From assembly GCA_020054355.1 (NCBI GenBank), contig JAGVLI010000653.1:1-7212 (forward strand): DNA of 7,212 nt. The letters are read 5' to 3'. Each line of letters opens with the position of its first letter. Position 1 is the first letter of the stretch. Below, piece after piece: positions 1 through 5,830 of the stretch. Origin of the DNA: Planctomycetales bacterium (GTDB taxonomy: Bacteria; Planctomycetota; Planctomycetia; Gemmatales; Gemmataceae). The notes under the pieces are model-generated. The model saw only the letters and a list, made by a program, of their open reading frames with translations. It was not told the origin of the DNA and did not search any database. Position numbers and translations under genes: made by a program.

Positions 1-82
1 GGAGGCTCGCCAAAAACCGGAGGCTCGCCAAAAACCGGAGGCTCGCCAAAAACCGGAGGCTCGCCAAAAACCGGAGGCTCGC
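1..82. repeat. 18-bp tandem repeat, about 4.5 copies
   Basis: The unit GGAGGCTCGCCAAAAACC occurs four times without a mismatch (1-18, 19-36, 37-54, 55-72), followed by the first ten bases of a fifth copy (73-82). The array runs off the left edge, so its full length is unknown. The unit is a multiple of three and has no stop in any of the six frames (for example GGSPKT and RLAKNR on +, GFWRAS and VFGEPP on -). It could therefore lie in a gene, but no frame continues into a convincing protein to the right. I read it as an intergenic minisatellite. The perfect copies suggest recent expansion or ongoing homogenisation. Confidence 0.93.
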
Positions 83-94
83 GGCACGCGGCGG

Positions 95-306
95 CTATTC
101 ATCCACGATCAGTGTAACCCGCTTGCCATCGCACGATCAATCCCGGTTGCGGCAGGTCCGTCCGTGCGAAACCGCCAGCGGGTCGGAAGTGGCCTTTTTC
201 CGTGAAGCCGCCGTCGAGTAGAATCCGCCCCGCTGACGAACGGAACCGTCAGCTGGCCACGGACGGCCGACAGAGAAGCGGGCTTCCCCGCCGACTTCCG
301 CTGCAC
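95..306 (-). pseudogene. Possible frameshifted C-terminal gene fragment
   Basis: No single frame is convincing, but three minus-strand frames read in order give a protein-like tail. From 306 one frame gives SAVRGQLTVPFVSG. Near 240 the text continues in a second frame with GRILLDGGFTEKGHFRP and later DLPQPGLIVRW. Near 130 it passes to a third frame ending DGKRVTLIVDE and a TAG stop at 95-97. Each frame has a stop or loses sense where the next takes over, as expected for a gene with two frameshifts. I do not recognise the family. GC-rich DNA can mimic coding sequence, so chance is a serious alternative. The 18-bp repeat lies only 12 bp beyond the stop. Confidence 0.33.
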
Positions 307-437
307 CTGCGGATTCCAGGAGCCATCATTTCACCCGGCTCCGCTTCACCCTCGCGCTGAAGTCATGCCAGGCCACTCGCAGCCTGGTTCCCATCTGTCA
401 TCACTTCTCCCCACCTGTCTCCAGGTACGGAACCGAC
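307..437. other. Leader region with no recognised feature
   Basis: This stretch lies between the possible gene fragment and the PseG-like gene. I see no convincing promoter hexamers, hairpin or small gene in it. The promoter of the downstream gene is presumably here, but the GC-rich sequence does not show it. The only Shine-Dalgarno-like bases before the ATG at 438 are a weak AGG about 12 nt upstream. Confidence 0.4.
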
Positions 438-1514
438 ATGAATCGAGACCCGATCCTGTTTCGCGTCGATGCGTCTCCGGAAGCCGGCTACGAGCGCCTG
501 CTGCGCTGCATGGCCTATGGCAGCGCCCTGCAGCGCCGCCGCCGGCCTACTTTCTTCCTCTCCCAGCTGGAACCCCGCCACCTGGGCCTGAACATCAAGC
601 GCAGCGGCAGCGATTGGCTGGAAGCCGACGCTCCCTGTGGTACGCTTGAGGATGAAGTGGAAACGGTCCAGGAAATCCGCCGCCTGCATCCCGCAGCGGT
701 GATCGTGGACTCCGCCACCGCCACGGAATCCTATCTCGCCGCCCTGGTGAAGACTGGCGCCTGCGTGGTGTCGATCGACCATCAGGCGAACATCCGGCTG
801 CCCTCGCAGCTGGTCATCAACCCCTTGCTCGCTCCCGGCAAGGAAGCCTACGAGCATGCCGACAACACCCAGCTGCTGCTCGGCTGGCGCTATGCCCTGG
901 TCCGTCCGGAGATTCGCCGGGTGCGGCCGGTACGCTCCCAGGAACCGCTGCCGCCGTTCAGCGCCCTGGTCGCCCTCGGCGACGACGACCCCAATCGCAA
1001 GTCGCTGGAGATGGCCAAGCTGATGATGACCGTGCCCAAGGTCGAACGAGTGGATGTCGTGGTGCGGGCGGAGCATCCGGACCTGCCCGCTCTGCAGGTG
1101 CTGGCCGAGGCCAACCCCGAACGGCTGAAACTCGCCCTGGAAATGTCCGAAGTGACCGCTCGCATCGCCCGCTGCCATTTCGCGATCACCAGCGGCAACG
1201 GCCTTTCGCTCGAACTCGCCTGCGTCGGCGTGCCCCAGCTGCTCATCGTTCAGGCGGAGCCGATGTGGCCCACCGCCCAGCGGTTGGAAGAGGAGGGCGC
1301 TGCCACCTGCCTGGGCTGGCACGAAAGCGTGTCGGCGGGCACCATCCGCACCGCCGTCCAGAACCTCCTGGCGGACCCGCTCGAACGCCAGGCGATGTCG
1401 CGCTGCGGTCGGCAGTTGATCGACGCCCGCGGACCCGATCGCATGGTCACTGCCCTGGAAGTCATGCTGCATCCGTCGCGCAGCATTAGGGCCGGGTTCG
1501 CCGAAGCAGCCTGA
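438..1514 (+). CDS. PseG/SpsG-like GT-B-fold protein, catalytic residues altered
   Basis: The 358-aa product has the layout of PseG/SpsG proteins, whose founder hydrolyses a UDP-linked diacetamido-trideoxy sugar in pseudaminic acid synthesis. Visible landmarks are FRVDAS near the N-terminus (8-13), an Arg-Cys after the first loop (23-24), LLGWRYALVRPEI (147-159, the family's 'YALLRPEF' region), a loop LGDDD (180-184) where the family has Gly-Gly-x-Asp, the nucleotide-binding-like AITSGNGLSLELACVGVP (249-266, Glu259), and RGPDRMV near the end (331-337). In PseG the first loop reads Gly-x-Gly-His with a catalytic His; here it is GYERLLRC, putting Arg20 at that place. The Asp-His-Tyr motif is Asp-Ser-Ala (91-93). 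So the fold looks kept while the known hydrolase chemistry is probably lost. A glycan-related role, enzymatic or sugar-nucleotide binding, is inference. No signal peptide or membrane segment is seen. No other pseudaminic acid genes lie in the window. Confidence 0.78.
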   Translation: MNRDPILFRVDASPEAGYERLLRCMAYGSALQRRRRPTFFLSQLEPRHLGLNIKRSGSDWLEADAPCGTLEDEVETVQEIRRLHPAAVIVDSATATESYLAALVKTGACVVSIDHQANIRLPSQLVINPLLAPGKEAYEHADNTQLLLGWRYALVRPEIRRVRPVRSQEPLPPFSALVALGDDDPNRKSLEMAKLMMTVPKVERVDVVVRAEHPDLPALQVLAEANPERLKLALEMSEVTARIARCHFAITSGNGLSLELACVGVPQLLIVQAEPMWPTAQRLEEEGAATCLGWHESVSAGTIRTAVQNLLADPLERQAMSRCGRQLIDARGPDRMVTALEVMLHPSRSIRAGFAEAA

Positions 1515-1515
1515 G

Positions 1516-1680
1516 CAGTGTCCAGTGTCCAGTGGCCGGTGGTCAGTATTTGGTAGTCGTTGAAGGGGGCTACATCCAAGGTGGCGAACCGATCCGCCTT
1601 GGACTAAGCTATCCTCATGCAACTGACCACTGACCACTGGCCACTTTTTCCGGCCACTGGCCACCGACCACTGGCCACTA
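1516..1680. repeat. Inverted blocks of 7-bp repeats between two genes
   Basis: The left block (1516-1550) is five heptads of the form CAGTGNY, some diverged. The right block (1622-1680) is the opposite orientation, mostly ACTGACC or ACTGGCC, interrupted by a CTTTTTCCGG stretch at 1644-1653. The arms 1531-1547 and 1629-1645 can pair over 17 bp with one G-T wobble, enclosing about 81 nt. The left block begins one base after the TGA of the PseG-like gene, and the right block ends three bases before the PolX ATG. Heptads of this kind are scattered in the intergenic DNA of several bacterial groups, from memory. Function is unknown; a transcript folding across the junction or simple repeat spread are both possible. 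Confidence 0.88.
1575..1603. other. Hairpin inside the heptad-repeat spacer
   Basis: TCCAAGGTGG (1575-1584) pairs with CCGCCTTGGA (1594-1603) over ten base pairs with one T-G wobble, leaving a 9-nt loop. No T-run follows on either strand, so it is not a standard intrinsic terminator. It sits between the two inverted heptad blocks, so a transcript of the region could form a small hairpin inside a larger stem-loop. Confidence 0.55.
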
Positions 1681-1683
1681 CCG

Positions 1684-3414
1684 ATGGACAAATCCCAAGT
1701 CGCCGCCGTGCTGGACGAGATCGGCACCCTGCTCGAATTGCAGGGAGAGAACTCGTTCCGTTGCAACGCCTACCACAACGGCGCCCGCGCCATTCAGCAG
1801 TTTTCGGGCAGCCTTGCGGACCTCGTCGCCACTGGGCAGCTCGGCACCATTCCGGGCATCGGCGAGACGCTGCGCGAGAAGATCACCACGCTCGTGCGGA
1901 CCGGCAAGCTGCCCTTCTACGACGACCTCAAGAAGAAGTTCCCGCCGGGCGTGCTCGACATGCTGCGCGTGCCGGGCATGGGGCCGAAGAAGGTCAAGGC
2001 CCTCTACGACACCCTGCACATCGACAGTCTCGACAAACTCAAGGCTGCCTGCGAGGCCGGCCAGGTCGCGGAGCTGAAGGGCTTCGGCGTCAAGACCCAG
2101 CAGAAGATCCTGGAAGGGCTGGCTGTCGCCAGCCAGGCGGGACAGCGGGTGCGCATCGATCAGGCGATGGCCATTGCCCAGCAACTGGTCGATGGGCTGA
2201 AGTCCTGCAAGGGCATCAAGCGTCTCGAACTCTGCGGCAGCCTGCGGCGGCGGAAGGAAACCATCAAGGACATCGACATCCTCATCAGCGCCGACGATGC
2301 TGGCCCGATCATGGACCGCTTCGTCAAGCTGCCCGGCGTGACCAACATTACCGGGCACGGCGACACCAAGTCGAGCGTCGTCGTCTCCCTGGGCATCGGC
2401 CGGGAAATGGTGTCGATGAACGCGGACCTGCGCGTGGTGGACGAGAAGCAGTTCCCGTTCGCGCTGATGTACTTCACCGGCAGCAAGGAGCACAACATCC
2501 GGTTACGGCAGCGCGCCATCGATCGCGGCCTGAAGCTGAACGAATACGAACTGGCCGGCGACAAGAAGAAGGTCCATTGCAAGACCGAGGCAGACATCTA
2601 CCGCGCCCTGGACCTCGACTACATCGAGCCGGAGATGCGCGAGGACACTGGCGAGATCGACGCCGCCGAGCAGCACCAGTTGCCGCCGTTGCTGGAAGCC
2701 GACGACATTCAGGGCGTGTTCCATTGCCATACGACCTGGAGCGATGGTGCTGCCTCGCTCGAAGAAATGGCCGAGGCCGCCCGCAAGCTCGGGCTGAAAT
2801 ACCTCGGCATCGGCGACCACTCGCAATCGTTGACGGTGGCGAATGGCCTGACGCCCGCGCGGGTGAAGCAGCAGCAAAAAGACATCGATGCCCTGAACGC
2901 CAAGCTCAAGGGCATTCACCTCTTCAAGGGCATCGAGTGCGACATCCTGGCCGACGGCAGTTTAGACTACGATGACGCGGTCCTCGACACCTTCGACTAC
3001 GTGGTGGCCAGCGTCCACAGCTACTTCAACCAGCCCGAGCCGGAGATGACGCAGCGCATCATCCGCGCCATCAGCCATCCGAAAGTGACGATGCTCGGCC
3101 ACGCGACGGGCAGGTTGCTGTTACGCCGCGACAGCTACAAGGTGGACCTGGAAGCAGTGCTGCAAGCGGCAGCCAAGAACGGCACGTTGATCGAGATCAA
3201 CGCCCACCCGCAACGCCTGGACATCGACTGGGTGCATACCAAGCGCGCCAAGGAACTCGGCGTGAAGCTGGTCATCAACCCGGACGCCCATGCCACAGGT
3301 GAGATCGACCTCTATCGTTTCGGGGTGGACGTGGCGCGGCGCGGCTGGCTCGAAAAGAAGGATGTGTTCAACACGCAGACTTTGGCCCAGGTGACAAAGG
3401 CGTTGAAGAAATGA
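1684..3414 (+). CDS. polX: DNA polymerase/3'-5' exonuclease PolX
   Basis: This 576-aa protein is a full-length bacterial PolX: a family X polymerase core joined to a PHP phosphoesterase domain, a soluble enzyme of gap filling and base excision repair. Helix-hairpin-helix motifs occur at 53-67 (GTIPGIGETL), 93-107 (RVPGMGPKKV) and 130-143. The palm motif Gly-Ser (185-186) followed by Asp196-Ile-Asp198 and the third acidic residue Asp248 (NADLRVV) supply the polymerase metal site. The PHP domain from about 345 keeps the expected nine metal ligands: His347, His349, Asp354, His379, Glu418, His445, His473, Asp534 and His536. Both activities thus look intact. The ATG at 1684 fits the family N-terminus, and a TGA lies in frame at 1624, so no ATG or GTG upstream start exists. 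There is no Shine-Dalgarno; heptad repeats reach to 3 nt before the ATG. The stop overlaps the next gene by ATGA. Confidence 0.97.
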   Translation: MDKSQVAAVLDEIGTLLELQGENSFRCNAYHNGARAIQQFSGSLADLVATGQLGTIPGIGETLREKITTLVRTGKLPFYDDLKKKFPPGVLDMLRVPGMGPKKVKALYDTLHIDSLDKLKAACEAGQVAELKGFGVKTQQKILEGLAVASQAGQRVRIDQAMAIAQQLVDGLKSCKGIKRLELCGSLRRRKETIKDIDILISADDAGPIMDRFVKLPGVTNITGHGDTKSSVVVSLGIGREMVSMNADLRVVDEKQFPFALMYFTGSKEHNIRLRQRAIDRGLKLNEYELAGDKKKVHCKTEADIYRALDLDYIEPEMREDTGEIDAAEQHQLPPLLEADDIQGVFHCHTTWSDGAASLEEMAEAARKLGLKYLGIGDHSQSLTVANGLTPARVKQQQKDIDALNAKLKGIHLFKGIECDILADGSLDYDDAVLDTFDYVVASVHSYFNQPEPEMTQRIIRAISHPKVTMLGHATGRLLLRRDSYKVDLEAVLQAAAKNGTLIEINAHPQRLDIDWVHTKRAKELGVKLVINPDAHATGEIDLYRFGVDVARRGWLEKKDVFNTQTLAQVTKALKK

Positions 3415-3704
3415 GTGCTGATCCTGTAGGTGTTTTCGTGCCGTCTGGAATGAGCCGCGAAGAGTACTTTCGGGCGATTGCCGAGGAAGAGCGCGACCTG
3501 CGCGACCATGAATTGCGCAGTGATTGGCCCGATCTAACCGAGGAACGCGTCGATCTCAGCTTGATCGACTACACGCTATCGCTGTCTCCGATGGAGCGAT
3601 TGTTACTGCTCCAATGGCAAATCTGGATGCAATCACCTCTCTGGGTTCGCGCAAGCCGTCTTGATAGGCGCCTTGCTGGGCGTGGCCGACCGAGCGCGGG
3701 ATAG
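3411..3704 (+). CDS. Small unknown protein coupled to PolX
   Basis: The ATG overlaps the PolX stop as ATGA, the usual layout for translational coupling, so the 97-aa product is probably made from the PolX transcript. The N-terminal half is charged and likely helical (SREEYFRAIAEEERDLRDHE, residues about 15-34). It is followed by VDLSLIDYTLSLSPMERLLL (about 48-67), a Leu-rich stretch with the Ser-Pro-x-Glu-Arg-Leu pattern I associate from memory with small uncharacterised proteins in planctomycete-like genomes. The last 25 or so residues are Arg-rich and low in character, so a frameshift after about residue 73 could have replaced the original tail. No membrane segment or enzyme motif is clear. 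Function is unknown; a link to DNA repair follows only from position. Confidence 0.68.
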   Translation: MSADPVGVFVPSGMSREEYFRAIAEEERDLRDHELRSDWPDLTEERVDLSLIDYTLSLSPMERLLLLQWQIWMQSPLWVRASRLDRRLAGRGRPSAG

Positions 3705-3759
3705 CGCCGGCGACTGCAATTCATGATGAAAAATGCGACGTGATTCTCCGACTGCTCTG

Positions 3760-3813
3760 CAAACACCGCGCCGCCCGCTCCGTCTGCGTCACTGGATCCC
3801 CGCACCACCTCAC
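3760..3813 (-). pseudogene. Possible remnant of an aminotransferase gene 3' end
   Basis: Read on the minus strand, this short stretch gives VRWCGDPVTQTERAARCLQ. It lines up without gaps with VKFVGETVTRTERVQRFLE, residues 397-415 of the aminotransferase encoded nearby on the same strand, with nine identities in 18 or 19 positions. At DNA level, 3760-3801 matches 4415-4456 at 34 of 42 bases by hand count. It lies about 40 bp after the stop of the 176-aa gene and has no start of its own. A decayed partial duplication of the aminotransferase tail is the simplest reading. The match is short, so convergence in GC-rich DNA cannot be excluded. Confidence 0.42.
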
Positions 3814-3854
3814 GGCTCGCCCTGGCAGATGCAGCGTATAGTTCGGCCTGAACT

Positions 3855-4385
3855 TCAGTCCCAGAAGTTGAACACTACCTCGCCGACACACTGCGGCCGC
3901 CAGTAGTCTATCTGCTCCTGCTCGGTCGGGGCGAGGCGCTGGCACTGCGCGGGCATCAGCGGCGCTGCCAATTCGGACACCCCAACCACCTCATAAACCC
4001 CAAAACTGCGGAAAACTTCTGCCAGCCCAGGCTCATCGATGAACCGCACGGTCGCTCCACCTTCGGCAGGCGGTTCGGCGAAAGTGACCACGGGGAAGTG
4101 AGAGTTGAGCAATACGGCCACCCGACCGCTAGGCAATTCCAGCACGGCGCGCGCGAAATTGGATTCGACTCCGCGCACTGGAGTTTCAATACGGATGACA
4201 CGGCCATTGAGCGCCCGAGCAACGGCATGGCAGTGGCCGCGGAACGCCGCCAAATCGCAGTCCGGCAGAGGTGGATCGTCGACATGCCGAAAGCCCGTTA
4301 TGCCGCGCGGCAGTTCCATGCTTGTCACCAAGGTAGCCGAACGATCCGACTCGCAATTGACATTCAGACCGGGTCGTTTGCTCAC
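3855..4385 (-). CDS. Unknown 176-aa protein coupled to the aminotransferase
   Basis: I do not recognise a named domain. The protein looks soluble, with alternating hydrophobic segments typical of beta strands (RVIRIETP, ARAVLELPSGRVAVLLN, VVTFAEPP), no membrane segment, and an aromatic C-terminus (DYWRPQCVGEVVFNFWD). The chosen start is GTG at 4385-4383, which overlaps the TGA of the aminotransferase as GTGA and has AGGA seven bases upstream. An ATG at 4319-4317 (MELPRGITGF) is a fair alternative, with GGTGA before it; it would drop 22 residues, and conservation appears to begin around there by eye. Coupling to the aminotransferase suggests shared expression but does not reveal a role. Small soluble proteins of this look include immunity-like families, which I offer only as a possibility. 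Confidence 0.8.
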   Translation of the reverse strand: MSKRPGLNVNCESDRSATLVTSMELPRGITGFRHVDDPPLPDCDLAAFRGHCHAVARALNGRVIRIETPVRGVESNFARAVLELPSGRVAVLLNSHFPVVTFAEPPAEGGATVRFIDEPGLAEVFRSFGVYEVVGVSELAAPLMPAQCQRLAPTEQEQIDYWRPQCVGEVVFNFWD

Positions 4386-5653
4386 TGCTGAATCCTGTAC
4401 TTCGCATTCCCCTCCAAAAACCGCTGCACCCGCTCCGTCCGCGTCACCGTCTCCCCGACGAATTTCACCGCCTGCACCAGCCGGTCATCCGGCTCCGCAC
4501 AGCTGAAACGCAAGAAGCCCCGGCCTGCTTCGCCGAAACACTCGCCGCCGAGGCACGACACGCCGAACTTCTCATCCGCGCCTTCGAGCAGGTACATGGC
4601 CAGGCCGTGCGAGGTGATGCCGAGCTTCCGGCAGATCGCGGAGACGTCGGGGAAGACGTAGAACGTGCCGACGGGCATCAGCACTTTCACGTCCGGAATT
4701 TTGCGCAGCTCGTTGACCAGCAGTTCGACTTTCTTCTGGAACTTGGCCATCACTTCGTCGCGCTCGGCCTGGTCTTTTTCGAGGGCTGCCTGGCCGGCGC
4801 GCTGCGCGATCGGCGGCACGCACGACAGCGACGTGTTAATCATCTTGCCAATGATATCCACCAGGGCGGCATTGGTGACCGCGTAGCCGAGCCGCCAGCC
4901 GCTCATGCTGTAGGACTTGCTGAAGGTGTAAGCCGCCATCGCCTGGTCGAGCATGCCCGGCTCTTTCAGCAGGGTGTCGTGGCGGCCCTGCCAGACCATG
5001 TGGCAATATGGCTCGTCGCAGAACACCGCGATGTTCTTGCCGCGGACGATGTCTGCCAGTTGCTTCAGGTCCGCCGCCGTCGCCACGCCGCCCGTCGGAT
5101 TGTGCGGGGAGTTAAGGAAGATGGCTTTCGCTTTCGGCGTCTTCTGGACGAACTTGGCGATGTCGTCGAGGTTCGGGCGAAACTCGTTCTCCTGTTTCAG
5201 CACCGAGAAGACCGCGTGCGCGCCGCGCCGCTGGATGTTCGGCTCATAGGTCGGAAAGTGCGGACTGAAGACCAGGACGGCGTCGCCCGGATCGAGGACC
5301 GCTTCACAGAAGAACTGCTCGAAAGGCTTGGCGCCGTGGGCGACCACCACATGGTCGGCGGTGATGGGCACGCCGAATTCCTGGCTGTAGTTCCGGGCAA
5401 TCGCCTCGCGGAACTCGGGCAGGCCCAGCGACGCGCAGTAGTGAGTTTCCCCGGCTTCGATGGCTTCGATGCCCCCGGCGCGGGCGTGCTTCGGCGTCGG
5501 GAATGGGCTGTCGCCGATGTTGAGCAGGACGATGTCCTTGCCCTTGGCTCTGAGCTTCTGCGCGACGGCCAGCACGTCGAAAGCGGTCTCGCCCGTCAGG
5601 CCCGATGCGAATTGGCTCAGGGTGACCGGAGAACTTGAAGCAAGAGGAGGCAT
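4382..5653 (-). CDS. Class I/II PLP-dependent aminotransferase
   Basis: The 423-aa protein is a fold-type I aminotransferase of the aspartate aminotransferase superfamily, transferring an amino group between an amino acid and a 2-oxo acid in the cytoplasm. Visible residues are the substrate-side Tyr72 region (GETHYCASLG), NSPHNPTGG (181-189) with the cofactor-contacting Asn185, Asp213 and Tyr216 in FCDEPYCHM (pyridine nitrogen and O3'), the Schiff-base Lys246 in FSKSYSMSGWRLGY with Arg254 binding phosphate, and Arg382 in LRFSC for the substrate carboxylate. Length is normal for the family. Start ATG 5653 gives MPPLASSSPV; the frame is open further upstream through the palindromic repeat at 5750-5819 to a TTG at 5821, but that stretch translates the repeat and is not protein-like. 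No good Shine-Dalgarno precedes the ATG. The substrate cannot be told from sequence; aspartate, alanine or aromatic amino acids are all possible. Confidence 0.93.
   Translation of the reverse strand: MPPLASSSPVTLSQFASGLTGETAFDVLAVAQKLRAKGKDIVLLNIGDSPFPTPKHARAGGIEAIEAGETHYCASLGLPEFREAIARNYSQEFGVPITADHVVVAHGAKPFEQFFCEAVLDPGDAVLVFSPHFPTYEPNIQRRGAHAVFSVLKQENEFRPNLDDIAKFVQKTPKAKAIFLNSPHNPTGGVATAADLKQLADIVRGKNIAVFCDEPYCHMVWQGRHDTLLKEPGMLDQAMAAYTFSKSYSMSGWRLGYAVTNAALVDIIGKMINTSLSCVPPIAQRAGQAALEKDQAERDEVMAKFQKKVELLVNELRKIPDVKVLMPVGTFYVFPDVSAICRKLGITSHGLAMYLLEGADEKFGVSCLGGECFGEAGRGFLRFSCAEPDDRLVQAVKFVGETVTRTERVQRFLEGNAKYRIQQ
4393..4396 (-). promoter_or_regulatory. Shine-Dalgarno supporting the GTG start at 4385
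   Basis: On the minus strand AGGA lies inside the last codons of the aminotransferase gene, seven bases before the GTG of the 176-aa gene. Together with the GTGA stop/start overlap it favours the longer form of that protein over the ATG at 4319. Confidence 0.5.
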
Positions 5654-5749
5654 GGGAGGGGTGCCAAAAACGCCAGGACGCCAGCAGCGCCCAAGACAAA
5701 GTGAGTGGGGATAGCCGCCGCCTTCTTTGTATGCGTCGCGCCAATGAAG

Positions 5750-5819
5750 GCGAGCGGCGGGGATAAACCCCGCCGCGATTGGCATGCCAATCGCGGCGGG
5801 GATAAACCCCGCCGCTCGC
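5750..5819. repeat. 70-bp composite palindrome holding two identical hairpins
   Basis: Two identical 23-bp units (5754-5776 and 5793-5815) are each a hairpin: GCGGCGGGG, loop ATAAA, CCCCGCCGC. They flank a perfect 16-bp palindrome GATTGGCATGCCAATC (5777-5792), and CGAG/CTCG-type ends extend the symmetry to 5750-5819. The whole block is self-complementary around 5784/5785 except in the two ATAAA loops, so it can form one long stem or two short hairpins. It begins 11 bp after the stop of the 248-aa gene and ends 96 bp before the aminotransferase ATG, both on the minus strand. The layout resembles REP/BIME-type intergenic elements. It could block transcript decay or slow RNA polymerase; there is no T-run after it, so a standard terminator is unlikely. 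Confidence 0.92.
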
Positions 5820-5830
5820 AAAGAAACGCT

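Noticed and set aside
1..82. CRISPR array.
   Set aside because: The repeats are directly adjacent, with no unique spacers, and the unit is only 18 bp.
363..1766. A 467-codon open frame on the minus strand, antisense to the PseG-like gene.
   Set aside because: It is the mirror of a GC-rich coding frame: composition is dominated by Gly, Gln, Arg, Ala and His, it runs through the heptad repeats (SGQWSVASG text), and the opposite strand encodes a recognisable family.
1617..2975. A 452-codon plus-strand frame overlapping PolX.
   Set aside because: It starts inside the heptad repeats and yields Arg/Pro/Gly-rich text with no domain, while the other frame gives a complete PolX.
3411..3704. Toxin-antitoxin module with the small coupled gene as antitoxin.
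   Set aside because: There is no second small gene that could be the toxin; the partner by overlap is PolX, and the downstream DNA shows only a short open frame.
4607..5638. A 343-codon plus-strand frame antisense to the aminotransferase.
   Set aside because: The minus strand has every key aminotransferase residue; the antisense product is His/Arg/Val-rich shadow text.
5750..5819. Ends of an insertion sequence or a MITE (small non-autonomous transposon) with target duplication.
   Set aside because: No transposase is nearby and I see no flanking direct repeat of target-site type; the structure fits a compact REP-like palindrome better.
5654..5821. N-terminal extension of the aminotransferase through the palindrome to TTG 5821 or the internal ATG.
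   Set aside because: The extension would translate the repeat itself (AAGFIPAA twice) and adds residues not expected in this family; ATG 5653 gives a normal length.
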